Source: Lasioglossum baleicum
Taxonomy: Eukaryota > Arthropoda > Insecta > Hymenoptera > Halictidae
Direction: 5' to 3'
DNA: 64,000 nt
Assembly (NCBI RefSeq): GCF_051020765.1
Contig: NC_134943.1
Location: 5,022,001 to 5,086,000 of the forward strand
Shown: one piece after another, positions 12,001 through 24,980 of the stretch
Layout: each line of letters starts with the position of its first letter
How positions within the stretch are numbered: position 1 is the first letter of the stretch
Translations under genes and position numbers: made by a program
The notes under the pieces: model-generated
Seen by the model: only the letters and a program-made list of their open reading frames with translations
Told to the model about the DNA's origin: nothing
The model's database searches: none

Positions 12001-13670
12001 CGGCAACCTTGCTCGAATGAAAATTATTTTTCATTTCCAGCGGAAAGTGATAATCTCGTATAGTGGTATTTTCCGAGTAGCCAGCGACACAAGAAAGAAA
12101 AGAAAGAAACTGAGCATGATCCTTGGGTTGGATTAAATCCACGATACGTACGATTAACCGATAAGACTGCACTCGAAGATGGACATCGTTCGATAAGGCT
12201 CGTTACGAGTTTTACGCGAGGATAAGAGGAGAGAACTATAAATAACGTCGCGAAAATAATCGGGAGGCGATCGATCGGCACGTTGGAGTGCCACGAATTT
12301 TCCAGCTCACCTGGATCAGCGGACCGAGACCCGGATCAGATGATCGAGACGTTCGAGACCAATGCGATTCGAGCGAATCAAGTGCACCGCGCGTGGCTAT
12401 TTGATAAGAAACTATCGGAGAAGAGTAGTATGATAAAACTGTGAATTTACAGAAGGACTTTGCTGAGCGTTTGTACGACGTCCTAGATTCCCAGAACTCC
12501 TTCTAACAACGCTAAGCTTCCCTATCGCGAGGAAAATTCTCTTGGGTTACATCAGTCGCATAATTTTAGATGCAACCGTGTTTGACAAGGTAACCGCAAA
12601 TTGCTAATGTTGAAATGGCACATGAACGATGCTTGTGTTTCTCACGTGCTGATGAAACACTAATAATGTTCGGCGAAATAGGAAGCAAATTAATAGTTCG
12701 CAAATATTATGAGACGCAAGAAAAAGATTGCATCAAGGAGCATCCGTTTGACGTCTACATATATGACGACGTATCCCGTTGCTGACGAAACAAAGTGGGT
12801 ACGCGCGAAATGTATCACTGGACCGCGCATCTATACGCAAATTAAAATTTTTCAACGCTATTTTTCTGTGATTAGGGTTAATTGACAAGTCGGACATGTT
12901 AAACAAACAGCGTTTCAGATTATTATTCTCCAGTCCTTTCTTCTTTCAATTTAAGATGCTTTTCATTGTTCTCTAAAAATTAGTACGTACCGTATATCTT
13001 CCACAACGACTTAAACATTCATTTACCAAGACAAACCATAAATTCGCAAAAATCCACAAGATACTTATCATTCATCGCATCGTCAAGAGAGCATTTTTCT
13101 CAGCGCAAAAACATTAATTGCACAGAGATTCGCAATTAATGCTCCGCAAACGAGCTACGTCGCAAATGGTGCACGCAGCCGATGGAAAAATTGTTGAATG
13201 ATTTCCGCGTATCTGGAGCAGCGACGAATATTTGCAAGCATTCGGCAAACCAAGTGATTCGTCGCGGTGCCGAGAGAGAAATGCGTGCACAAGATTAACT
13301 GTGTTTGCCCGAATCGATGTATCATAGATCACCTGACGCGAGGCGAAACGGAGAAATTGAGTTGCACACGAACGTTAGGTTATTTCGTAATTTAATGGGA
13401 ACAACGGTATCGGCATAAACAACCGATAATGGTCGTTACAATACCGAGAACAGAAAAAATATCGCGATGTTTTCGCGTGTGGCCTCAAGCGGATTGTATA
13501 TATCAAGGTCTCGGTTAAAATTTCCGCTTGCTAATTGTGCCATATATTTCTACGAAACATTGTTGTTCCTTGGGAAAATATCATCCTGTTCAGATAATAC
13601 TAGCTTGATAGAAATAAAAAATTTAATGGGAACACTAAAAATACTGTTTGTAAGCAAGAACATCTCATTC
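9026..13670. other. Gene-poor region
   Basis: Reading frames up to about 150 codons occur on both strands (for example around 9680-10040 and 10620-11080), but none has a recognisable protein, domain or consistent splice chain. It begins with the tubulin 3' untranslated region. I see no RNA gene. It may hold non-coding exons or enhancers. Confidence 0.4.
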
Positions 13671-13676
13671 TAATTT

Positions 13677-14395
13677 TTAACCGACTTCGAAAAAGGAAAA
13701 GGTTACTCAATTCAATATGTAAGTGCCTTTTTTCGCTTTTTTTCTATGTATGTTCACCGATTACGCCGAGATGGATGGACCAATCAGGACGGAACCTTCT
13801 GCATTTTGTAAATTTTGCATTTTTTCATTCTTTGTGATTTTTATTGCAAATAGCCAATAAGACTGAAAACCTATCCTACAGTGTTCTACAAATTCTGCTC
13901 GTTCCACTAAAAAGTGTGAAACAAAAAAATTTTATAAAAAAACTGAAAACGGCTTAAAAAAACGCACTAAAAAATACACTAAAAAGTATGAAATAATTTC
14001 CATTTAATTTATGTGAATACACACGAACTTAAATATAATACAATCTTTTCGGGGGCGGCGCTAAATTAAAAATTTTCCAAATGATAGATGCCGCTGATTA
14101 TGATTTCATTGGAATATGGTGAACTTGGAAATCAGTAGATTGGAAGAGAAGATACATTAATATGTGTGAAAGCATTTAGTAAGGATTTCGTAATTTCCAG
14201 TGTCGAAAATTTTCAATTTTGCGCCGCCTCCGAAAAGATTGTATTGTATTTAAGTTCGTGTGTATATTCACATAAATTAAATGGAAATTATTTCATACTT
14301 TTTAGTGCGTTTTACGAAGTTTTTTTAGTGCGTGAAGAACCACAGTCATTGGAACAAACAAGAAGTTCTATTTCTCAGGAAACGCAGTTAAAATA
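13677..14395. mobile_element. Foldback repeat with ACCGACTTCGAAAAAGG edge
   Basis: Arms of roughly 120-135 bases at about 13961-14086 and 14195-14332 are inverted copies. Both contain the GTATGAAATAATTTCC, CACGAACTTAAAT and CTTTTCGG segments, with a loop of about 110 bases. To the left, 13678-13790 begins with ACCGACTTCGAAAAAGG and includes ATGTATGTTCACCGATTACG, which resembles interspersed repeats common in insect genomes. It is non-coding and the outer borders are uncertain. Confidence 0.65.
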
Positions 14396-14987
14396 AATAA
14401 ACCACATTCACAGAAGAGTTGCTTGTCCTCTGTAGAGTGTGTAAATAATGAATTGACTGCGGATGTTCTGGATTTATGGCAAAAATAAAGAATGAAACTG
14501 CGAATACAAGAGTTTAAAAAAATGTCACATTATTCTTCACTCATCAAAATTATTGGAAGGAAATATATATTATCATCGATTTTCCTAATAGTGGGAGTGA
14601 ACAATTTCTTTGCGCAGCGACAGTCGAGTGTGCATGAGAGAGCGAAGTGATCGAACAGCAAACAAGGTCGATGCTCTGGATGTTTGGACTAGTCAACAAA
14701 GTTCCCGCTTAGCGTTGCTTAATAATCATGGACTCTAATCCGTATTTTGGCTCGTGAAATTGCGCCACACTTGGCTGACATGATCGGTTACTATGCGATA
14801 ACGATGCATCGATAGGTGGGCGACGAGTAGGCCCCCGGCGCGGCGTTTATCGAAATCTCCGTTCTTTAAAAATCCCACGTAACCCCCACCACAGATCGAG
14901 AAGCGTACGCGAATGAGGATTCGGCGATCACGATGAATGACGCGTGAACGATCTCTTATCACCGACCCCGTGACGTCGTACTAATCG

Positions 14988-15023
14988 TATAAATTATCCA
15001 ACCGAGGAGGTCTGTTCGTCAGT
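14988..15023 (+). promoter_or_regulatory. TATA box and initiator of the 68-residue gene
   Basis: TATAAAT at 14988-14994 is followed about 31 bases later by TCAGT at 15019-15023, which fits the insect initiator TCAGT; the A at 15021 would be +1. A CRE-like TGACGTCG lies just upstream near 14971. The spacing is typical of a strong, regulated insect core promoter. Confidence 0.65.
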
Positions 15024-15619
15024 TCACAGTTTCTCGTCGCTAGATCACGAGCGTGGCATACGAACCACATCTGCTGCAACAACATTGATCGTTGACATAC
15101 TTCAACGTTCTAACTCTGCGAACCAGCCATAGAACTGCCTAAGGTTCTACTTGAACAGTCTAGTCGATTTCTACAGTATAACGCAAAGGTGAGCATTGAA
15201 TTTCCAAGACTCCATCCTCTTCCAAACGAGAATCCTTCCTCTATATTCTTCTAGAGAGTTACTAATTTTTCTTGTATTTTTCCGTAAGAATTTTCCTCGC
15301 AATGCTTAATTGTTGCCTCTTTCAGTTTCGTAATTCTTTCGTAGCATTAGTAAAATCAGTCATCGTTATACTGTCTTTACTCGTGACAGCTGATAATTGC
15401 TGCAAGTCGAGTACAACTTGCATTGTTTTCCCGTAGCATTGCACATTCGTCCACTAGAATTGTTAAACAATTTTGCCGAATAAATATCAATGTACACAAC
15501 ATAAGATTTAAAACACTAAAGTCCAATTAATCAGAGCAACTCTTCTCCACCCATACCTCCAAAAGTATAAACGACCAACGATTAACAATACCTAATCAAT
15601 TTCTGAATCATCTGTCCAG

Positions 15620-15826
15620 ATGCTGATTGGTGGAGCAGTGAGCTACGTAGCAGGCAAGCAGGCAGTCCGCACAGTATACTGGCGAACGGCGAACAATGGC
15701 CGCTTGCTGAAGACAGCGAAGACCTGCATGTTCCAGGGTCCACCAAAACCGGCGCCATCCTCCACGTTTCAAGGTCAATCGCACATTGACCCGATACCGA
15801 ACTCAGTCTTCAGCAAACGAGACTAA
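15620..15826 (+). CDS. Small 68-residue protein of unknown function
   Basis: A single coding exon opens directly at the ATG after a splice acceptor (CTGTCCAG, ending at 15619). The likely 5' exon is non-coding, about 15021-15188, with a GTGAGC donor, so the intron is 431 bp. The protein starts MLIGGAVSYVAGKQAVRTVY, a mildly hydrophobic helix with basic residues. It continues with a Lys/Arg-rich stretch, one Cys (KTCMFQGPPKPAP) and a Ser/Pro-rich tail ending FSKRD. The start could be a mitochondrial presequence or one membrane-interacting helix; no clear secretory signal is seen. TATA box, initiator, splice sites and an AATAAA at 16027 all agree on one compact transcript, which supports a real gene. 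I do not recognise a family. Confidence 0.65.
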   Translation: MLIGGAVSYVAGKQAVRTVYWRTANNGRLLKTAKTCMFQGPPKPAPSSTFQGQSHIDPIPNSVFSKRD

Positions 15827-16026
15827 GCAACAACACTCGGCATGACACTCAACCAAAGAAAAACTGGGGCGCAAACGGGGAGAGAAGGGGGGTTGCAAGA
15901 GACTGCATCCTCAAGGATGACGACTTCTAGACTTGTACATAGTTGTAGAATGAATTAGACTTGTACATAGCCATTATTAATTTAAGCTATATATTAACCA
16001 CTTGTACGCCGATGGCGAGACTGTCG

Positions 16027-16032
16027 AATAAA
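16027..16032 (+). terminator. Polyadenylation signal of the 68-residue gene
   Basis: AATAAA lies 201 bases after the stop at 15826, with T-rich sequence downstream, as expected for a 3' end. Confidence 0.6.
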
Positions 16033-17870
16033 TACAATATTTATTATTTTCTTTAAATGCCTCGTTCGGACATTTTTTTTAAAGAAATCGAACTACTCTT
16101 TTGTATTGACGTTTCGCATACATATTATTCATTACTTGCACCATACAATCGAATTTTTCGAAGTCGAAATACTCATAATCGTAGGACTTCTAGTTCCTCA
16201 AAGAGGGGCACATAAAAAATGCCCTATTTACTAACGTCATCCTATATAGTGTAGTATTTGAATTAGTACCAACTACTATTTGAATTAATATGAAAATAGT
16301 TATGGAGGAACCAAAGGAATGAAGTATCTCATTATTTAGTAAAAAGGTGGCATTCCAAAATTTGCAAAGTTCTAGACCAGAAGAGTCCGTTGAACAGCTT
16401 CTGTTGACTTCTCAGTGCAACCTGCCGCGATTTCTTCCGAGTGCGTGCAGGTTCTTTCGTCTTGACGATTAGGCGAACCGTGGCGCTCATACTTGAACTT
16501 TGAAATAAGGTCAAGTCGATTTGCGTCAGCGGTGACGACTAGAGAATAGGAGCTTGTGCTCCCGATCTTTTTCAGAGATGATGATAATTAATCGTGCATT
16601 TAGCAGCGTTCTCTTTATGCACGGTCTTATCCGGTACCGTCCGCATTGTCAACAATGATTGTGACGCAAATCCTGCCACGCGAGCACCCGTCCGCTATCG
16701 TCCCGCTACCATAAGCAGTCCCATAAACTTCTGACACACGGAAGCTGCAGCGATAAGCACTGCACCTGCGGTGAAATCTCGCGGCGATCATTGCACCGAT
16801 CATGATGCTTTCCAAAGCACACAGGAAGTCTTATCAAGAAAGAACTCGCAATCATGCATACGCATCGTGCCTTGCATGATGTTACATACTCAATTAATTG
16901 ATAGCAAAATGTGTCATGAACTATCCGCAGGAAGACTCCACTCTGATGCATTTTTGGAAGAGATTACAGATTAAAAAGAAATATCTTATCTCAGCTATGA
17001 CTGAGTGATGTGTGTTGTGAGTTGATAGCGAGGATTGCTCCCCTTTCCCTCCTTTGAGATCATGTTCGTGAGAAATTGTAGGTAGGTAAAATAATAATTG
17101 TTTGATGCGTTGGTGTAAGTTGTCAACTAACAAACTACTTCTCGGTACAATCTAGTTTATTCTTGAACCTGAATGTTGAGCTTAATCATTACAAGCACGA
17201 TTCGTTGACATCGTTCCATATGTACACGAGTCATCGTGAATCATTTCTAAACAGTAAACAGGAAATAAAAGAAATTGCTTGACAGTACCACCCCAAAACG
17301 ACGTCCATTTATTCAAGTGGCTACTCCAGTGATTACGCAGGCCCGATCTAATTCGTCATTCTCATTCTCGATTAGATCACCGGATCCAAAGCTCGAGTTG
17401 GATTCCACGTGTCCGAATCTGTGTTCCGTCAACGCAGCTGGCGATAACAATTTTTCCCAAGCAAAACTCCTGGATTCGCGAGATAAAAGAGCGAGGCGCG
17501 AGCCACGATGCGGGTCAAGGTCTGCGACATTCAACGCACTGTCGTTCGCCAGCACGGTAAAGGTTTCCCTAAACACGCGTCTGGAGGCTGTTCTACTCCC
17601 GGAACATTTTCTGCGCGAGAGACAGCTCTTTTCGTAGCTTCATAACAGCAACCGTGGACGTGATCCCCGTTTACGCTCGTATCTCGACAGTTTCTTTGAT
17701 AATGACTCGGCCCCGATAAGCGAACATCTGCTGAGAGGAAGAAAGGTTACATTAACCTCCTCAAGGACGCAATTTTTGCCAGTTCCAGATAGCTGCGTTT
17801 CTGATTGGCGGGCTCTGTGCAGATCCTTTGTGAATTTATCGATAGCTATTGGCAGAGAAATGCGTTACAT
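16033..17870. other. Intergenic region
   Basis: Short overlapping frames occur on both strands without recognisable products. Nothing is supported as a gene, RNA or mobile element here. Confidence 0.4.
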
Positions 17871-17889
17871 TTTCGATTAGACTGCATGC

Positions 17890-18740
17890 ATTACAAGCAT
17901 TGAGACTTTGAGACTCTAAGGTCCAAGAGAGACTACAATCTCAAAACTCCAAAATTTTCTAGACCACGCGATCTCAAGATTCCAAGATCACAGTCTCAAA
18001 ATTTGAAAACTCCACGGTCTGAAAACCCAAGCCTCTAATCTCAGGACCCCAAGAACCTGAAGGTGAATGATTAAACGTATTAAGGGGAATAACGTCTAGA
18101 CATCAGATTGTTGAGCTTTAACCCCGGGGAAACCAAATCTTGAGGCTAAGTAGCTTATCTGCTCGTGTGACTTCTTATTTCGAATGATTTTTTTCGAAGA
18201 ATGTAATCTTACAGATTACAACTAAACATGATTCTTTAATTCTCGGTATGTAATCGACGATGACTCATTTTTACAATTTTTCTAATCGAGAAACATGATG
18301 TATTATCGAAGAAGAAGTACAAGAAGACGACGAAGAGTAAACGCGAACGTATGCCGGTGACATTTGCTTACGGTCATCAGAAGCCGGATATCCGGCCCAT
18401 GATCAACTGTGCAAGCATCGCAGAACACGGAACGGAGTCGGAGGAAATGGAAACTAGTGCCTCGGGGTGGGAGACACGATGTACCTAGCGATGGGGCTGA
18501 ACATGTTCAAGCAGAACATGTCCCATAGGTCACGAAGTCCCAAGACCCGAAGCCTTCAAAAATTTAAAAACGCCAAGTCCCCAAAGCTCTAAGACTCCAA
18601 AACTCCGAGACCACAAGGTTCCAAAATCCCAAGACAAAGTCAAAAATTTTCGAGACTCTTAGATCCTAAGACTCCAAAAGTACAAGAAATTTTAGCAATT
18701 CAAGAATTCCAGAAATTTAAGATTACTACAATACTCCACA
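17890..18740. repeat. Degenerate minisatellite-like tracts built on 'CAAGACTCCAAAA'
   Basis: Two patches, about 17895-18065 and 18535-18735, consist of imperfect units such as AAGACTCCAAAA, CTCAAGATTCCAAG and CCCAAGACCCGAAG at roughly 10-15 base spacing. They are separated by about 470 bases of ordinary sequence. The units are too irregular for a simple tandem repeat and there is no spacer structure. They lie upstream of the MFSD6-like gene. Confidence 0.5.
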
Positions 18741-19439
18741 AAATTTCACAGGGGTAACTAGCCCAAATTCCAAATGGCGCCTCCAATGCAATTAAAACTC
18801 AATTATTTCCACCGGTCACCACCTCAGCCTACAACATGCAACTTCTCGCTCAACTTCCTATCATTAAATCTTCCAGGGGTAATCTCCAACCTCCAACCCT
18901 GCACAACCCCTACATTCCAAACGCCTTCTCCGAAACGCAACAATTTCCTGCGTCCTCGGAGAGCCATCGAATCTATAGATTCCATCACGACGAAGATCGC
19001 CGGCACTCGTAGCTCGTACTCGGGAGGATCGAACGGAAGGCCATCACAGCTTTGAGTAGCCAGGCTTCAGGCGGGGTGTTGAGCGGGGGTGTAAAAGTTG
19101 CGCGGGCGCAGTGGCAGGACTATCGATCTCGGTGGCGAAAGGTGCCACACGGTTGGCCATCGATTCGACGCTGGTCTAAAAGGATTGTGGCTGGCGATTG
19201 TCGAAAAGACGGTACACCCGTCGTCAACGGAGAGATCGTCTAAGCTTGGACACCTAGGCTAGCTAGGAGATCTAGGCTAGCTAGGTATCGAGGTTCTATT
19301 GAAGATCATCGCCAGGTGACGACAAGGTGAAGGGTGAAAAGGGTGCTTGTGTCTCCTGACAGTGGCCGGCAGTGATCTCGTTGGTGGAAGAGAACGTTGA
19401 AGAGGCTCTGGTGGCTGAGACCAGTCCTCGGCCGGAGTC

Positions 19440-22400
19440 ATGCAGAACTATGGCCACGAAGAGTATGATTATGGGGGCGAGGATGGGTCCCAGCAGGCGA
19501 CCACCGGCAGATCGTTACCCCAGGTCCCGGGTGCCAGGCCCATGGTGGACCCCCTTGCCAGCGGAGAGGTCGACCCGAACCTCTATCCGGAACCTAAAGA
19601 GGCCACCCACAAGATCCGAGGGAAAAGCGACGTGATCGAATACCTGTTCGGGGCCGTTGACCAGGAGCTGCTCACTGTCAAGACGTTCTACTTCTTCTTC
19701 TACTCTGCCTTTGGATCCCTGTTCCCGCTAATGGGAGTTTATTTCAAGCAGATGGGCATGAACGCTGGACAGTGCGGACTGCTGATTGGACTTAGGCCAT
19801 TCATCGAGTTCCTCAGCGCGCCCTTCTGGGGATCCCTTGCTGACAGGTGAGTGTGGACACCTGGTGAACTTGGAGTTGATTGCTTGTTGTAGGGTTTCCG
19901 TTTGTAGCCATGGTGATTGGAGAAATCTTTGCTGATGCTACATTCCTGGAGGAGAAACCTTGTTTCATAGCTATTCCTTTTAAAACTAGATTGATTGGTA
20001 CTTCTTTCTTGATTGTAGTTTACTGAAGAAAAAACTTTATATGTATCATATGGGTATACTTTTCCTAATGTTTAAATGTATTACCTAGTGTGATGTTTTA
20101 AGCCCATGCAATACGGTTTATATTACAAACTGGTTGGTACCTTCTCAAGTTTCACAGTTTTATAGAAGAAAGTGCACATGATTAAAAAGATTATATTAAC
20201 CATATGGTAGAAAAGAATCCCACGAAATGAAAGTAATTTAATCATTGTAATAACAATTGCAGAGTTCGAATTTAATTCTTACGCGGTTGCAAACCCAGTA
20301 AATTACTCTAGACAAATCCGATGACCAGCCGATTATTTCGATACCCACGCGGCCAGAGTAAATGTAGGTTTACGCCTATCGATTAACCCAGTCAAGGGTA
20401 GAAAATGTCCTCGTCTCCGGAGAACAGAGGATCTCGCGATCCGTGACTTTCCGTGAAGTGGGCCAATCGATTTCCAGTGATCCATTTCCCTCCGCAGGTG
20501 GCAAAAAGGCAAATTAATACTTCTGGCCTCTCTCTCCTGCTGGATCATCTTCACCCTGCCTCTGGGCTTCATCCAACCTCCGGCCACGTCCTGCATGGTG
20601 ATGAGGAACAACACGGTGTACCTAGAAGCGTCGAATCCCGAGCGTCGAATTGTCAAAAGATCCCTGAACCAGAAGGAATTGTACCAAACCGATGAAGACT
20701 GTTTAGAAGTTGCTGACAACGTGGTGTTCGAGAGGCTGAGGAAGGCAGACGACACACCGGCGTTGTTGATCAGGCAAAGAGCGAGACTCAGGAGCAAACA
20801 AGCACCAACAGTCGGGCAAACTATTCCAGACCACAATAACAACGAGCACGACAACAATAGAGTCAGAAGAGAGGTTCTCACTACTGAGGACAGCCCTGTG
20901 GAGGACTTGAAGTACAAACAGCTGGTTTTCGAAGACACGGAGACCAACCCTGAAGCCAAAACCATAGATTTCGAAACTCTGCAACGAAGAAACCGTCCAG
21001 CTGATGTGCTCGAGTACAAACGGTTCCTCAATGTAAGTACTGTAACATTTTTCACTTATGTTCAAGTATGAAGAGCGTAAACTTCTCATCGTTACGGTCA
21101 CCCCTCAAATTTCTCATACTGAAGAGTGTCTTTTCGTGTAGAATCAACCTTTGGAAGATGGAAGACCGCCGAAGAAAGCGTACACGCACACCAAGGTTAG
21201 GGCGAAACCGCCCCCAACGAAGGTCATGGTGAAACGAGGTGTAGATGAAGAAAATGAAGTATCACGTGAGAGGAAACTTAACGATAAAGAGAAAAAGTTG
21301 GCGTTTGTAGAGGATGAGGATGAACTGAACGATGATCAAGATGAGGAGGACGTTGAGGCGCCCGTGGTGATGCCTAGGCGCGAGGACAAGACCCTGTCCA
21401 GGGCTAAACGTTACATCAGGATCCATTCTCGACAGAGCCCTCACACTGTCTCCTACGCCGCCAATTATGATGCCGCCGAAAACAAGGGATGGGTCAAGCC
21501 GCTGTTCAGTTCCATCGTCTACAGACTGCCGGTTAATTTTATTTTTCTTCCGGTCTAATGCAAACATACAACAGATGCAATATTGCATAATACTACTATA
21601 CTGTTAGATTGTTGCAAAATAGTATCTAACAATAATTGCTGATTGAACAATGTTTCCACAGGACATCCAGAAAACGTTCTTCCTCCTGCTGCTGCTAGTC
21701 ATAGTCGGTGAATTCTTCGCAGCACCGGCAATCACGTTAGCCGACTCAGCAGTGATCACTTTACTAGGAGAAGACGCTGACAGGTAGCATTCTCTGCAAG
21801 GTCTGAGCTAGCCTCCAAATCCTCGAGCTTCTTCCTTTCCAGGTATGGTCACCAGCGAATGTTTGGCAGCTTAGGCTGGGGACTTGCTATGTTCTTCGTG
21901 GGTATCGCATTGGACCACAGCACCGCATTCCCAGACCATCCTTGCGGCCCAGACCTGAGAGAAAAGAACTATACTATCTGCTTCGCGATCTTCAGCGTGC
22001 TGATGGGAGCCGCTCTGATTACTGCCACGCAGATCCACTTCAAGTACGACATCATAGTCTCGGAGCCGGTGAGTGACGCTGTTGACAACATTTTTTTCGC
22101 CCCTTCAATGTAGACGCGATGGCCGATAGAAAAAAATATGTGTCAAATATTTTTCTAAGAACTACCTTTCCCCGAAGTTCCATTAAAATCGGCGTCTATG
22201 TGAGAGTGTAAAATCGATTGAGATCAGAATCGGAAAGCTACAAATCCTCTTTGTGTCCAGGAAGTGGTGAAACCGCCGGCTGAGCCCACCAGGGAGGAGC
22301 AGCTGCAGAGTCAACTGTCTCAGCAGCTGAATCTGCCAAGTCTTCAAGATTCCTCAGCTGCGGTGAACCCCAAGCCTCAGCCTCCGGAAGGGAAGGTAGC

Positions 22401-24980
22401 AAATTGATTTTTGTCTTCGTTCTTTCAACTAGAGGTTCCTTGGACCTTTGCCAATGAGTGTCTAAACTTGCAGACGAAAATGTTTGCTCAAACGATGAGG
22501 GAGATACCGGAATGGATGACCGTGCTGAAGCAGTTCAAGGACCTCAAGTGTGCGTCCTTCCTATTTGTTGCCTGGTTCATGGGCTTCGGGATTGGACTTA
22601 TCTTCACCTTCCTCTTCTGGCATCTACAGGACTATGGAGGCTCGCCTACTCTCTTTGGAGTTGCATCAGTGATCAATCATATTTCTGAGATATTCGCGTA
22701 CTTCTTCAGCTTCAAGCTGATCAGGCAGATCGGTCATGTCAAGGTAATTCAGAACGATTGTTAACCATTCAATTTGTTGGTCTGCGATAACGTCTGCGTC
22801 GATTTTGGGAAGCGACATACATAATAATATAATCAGATTTTTTAATCTTTTGCTGGTTTATATTTCACCCAAACAATTTTTTTCACGAATGTATAAAATC
22901 TGCAGTGCAGTGACTACTTTTGAAATTGAAAAGGTAAAAATATCCCCATTTTAATTATTGCAGGTGTTGTGTATGGGTCTAGGCGGAAACGTGCTTCGTT
23001 TCCTGTACATTTCCTGGTTGACTTCGCCCTGGTGGGTGTTGCCGTTCGAGTTCATCCAAGGTATCACTCATGCTGCAGTATGGGCTGCATGTTGCAGTTA
23101 TATAGCCCACAACACACCACCTCAATTGCGCACTAGCGCACAAGGTGTGTTGCAAGGTGTTCACCATGGTCTGGGCAGGGGTTGCGGCGCTATGATTGGC
23201 GGCATATTCGTCGACGCTTATGGTGAGTGTGTATAATTATATCAGTTATTATATATATCATAATATTATCAGTACATTATATATATATTAGTTATTACTA
23301 ATGAACAATGAGTAAGTAATTTTCTTGATCAAATGTTCGGGTGTATTGGCGTGTAAGGGTGCCTCGAGTAGGCATGGCTTGGTTGCTTGGGGCCAGGGCA
23401 GTGCCCCAGAGGGCAATCCTCGTTCATAGCCAGACTACCGACTCTATAACTGTGGAAACAATGCTTTATTGATCCTCGTCAAGATGACAAGTGCTTCGAT
23501 ATTGATTCGTCTTGCAATATTCATGAGGGATTGCTCTATTATTGGTCGAGGTTCTCAAACGCGGGACCCGCTTACCTAAATATCCTTCTACCAAGAAAAA
23601 AATTACGGAGACAATTCTAAAGGGCCATATATTTTTATCTAATAGATTTTGTTTGTTTTTTCAGGTACGACTGCAACATTCAGAGCGTACGGATTGTGCT
23701 GTCTCGTGGTTCTCGGCGGGTTCATATTCATCAACTTCTACAGAAAGGACACTGGCTTCGTGTCCGACTTGCCACAAACAGAGGATCCTCACCAGGTGGC
23801 TGAGGCCACGCACTTGGCGCCTCATGGTGTCCCAAGCAACGCCATACCTAGGGCACTTAGCTCAACTCGTCTGCATGAACTGGCTAATCAGGACACAGGC
23901 TATGGCGCCACTTATCAGACGTCGGGCAGTAATCTCGGTGTACCTGGCGCGAAGGGAGGTAAGATCCTTGCGATATGGTTAACGTGATCTATATTCAACA
24001 TGGTCACCGATCTTGTATCTTGCACAGAGATTGTTACTCAACTCCTAAGCTGTTTGATAATCTGCTAACTCATCTTTTGTGGATGTGTACCTTTCAATAG
24101 TATGTCTGAATCCAATGTTATAGTTGAAGATTATTATACAAGAAACTCAAATTGTTTGAAACACTTTCAAGATATAAGAGATGGATAGAAATGGTCTTCC
24201 TACCTCCAGAAATTTAATAAGAATTTAATAGGACAATAGAACAGCAACATTGTTAACATTTTAGCTACCCGGAGCCTACTAATAGGTTCTTTAATGATCG
24301 TCACGTAACAAACCTTGGTACCACTATGACTGCATCGCACAACCAATCTAATCACGATCTTCCAACCTCGAAAACTTCATTTTCCTAAAATGTCTCGCTG
24401 TATTTTAATTACAGGTCCCGTGAACCCGACGAATCCATTTCTGAACGGCGGCGGCGGCGGCGGTGGAGGTGGATATAATTACGGTATGACTGGCATAGGA
24501 GAGGACGAGTATATCCGTAGGAACTTCCAGGTTTAGTAAAACCGTTCTATTTAGAACGTCCCCGCGAGGAAAGTGTCCATAGCGAACGAAAACTTCTACG
24601 CACGGCTATACTCTCTGAACGAAAAACGATCTTTTTTCTATATTGTTTGTTAGGTTTATATCCGTAAATCTTCCTCAAAATCATCCTTAATCCTTCTGTT
24701 CAACAGCTCGATAATGAAGTGATTAGTACATATTCTCTGAACGGAACGATCTTTTTTCTATATTGTTTGATAGGCGTCTTTGCGACTCTCACACCAGACA
24801 ATCTTCACTCCCGCAACACTCTTCATCATTCTAATCCTTGATCCCTCTGTCCAACAGCTCTACAGTGAACTAATCAAGCGAGCGGACCTGGACCTGATCA
24901 AGCCGCCGCCGATAGAGACCTACCTACACGCTCTACAACCATGCACTAACCCCTTCCATCTGCACGACTACGAATGGTAA
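19440..24980 (+). CDS. MFSD6: MFSD6-like major facilitator superfamily membrane protein
   Basis: Multipass transporter-like protein of the MFSD6 group; the substrate is unknown to me. Exons are 19440-19846, 20498-21032, 21142-21531, 21662-21783, 21843-22068, 22261-22395, 22474-22743, 22964-23222, 23665-23958, 24415-24530 and 24858-24980, with all phases consistent, giving 958 residues. Visible MFS features are KTFYFFFYSAFGSLFPLMGV (first helix), the loop RPFIEFLSAPFWGSLADRW, then ITLADSA, RMFGSLGWGLAMFF and the C-terminal half with QGITHAAVWAACCSYIAH and GVLQGVHHGLGRGCGAMIGG. Exons 2-3 encode a long polar insert with dibasic sites (KRS, RRE, KRY), matching the large extracellular loop of MFSD6 relatives. 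Exon 10 has a Gly run, and its donor is followed in frame by GTT TAG, so intron retention would end the protein at RNFQV. Intron 4 is only 59 bp. Family confidence is high; the terminal exon choice is less sure. Confidence 0.88.
24707..24841 (+). other. Possible alternative terminal exon of the MFSD6-like gene
   Basis: About 122 bases before the sequence leading to exon 11, a diverged duplicate of that region occurs (units starting near 24613 and 24735, both with CTCTGAACG and ACGATCTTTTTTCTATATTG). The upstream copy keeps a CTTCTGTTCAACAG acceptor, followed by CTCGATAATGAAGTGATT, similar to CTCTACAGTGAACTAATC of exon 11. It reads open in the correct phase for 44 codons to a TGA. It may be a usable alternative last exon or a decayed duplicate. 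Confidence 0.35.

Noticed and set aside
17890..18740. Repeats that might suggest a CRISPR array
   Set aside because: Units are irregular, there are no unique spacers of constant size, and the window is eukaryotic.
20333..21055. A 240-codon frame on the minus strand
   Set aside because: It is the antisense shadow of exon 2 of the MFSD6-like gene, whose product is recognisable.
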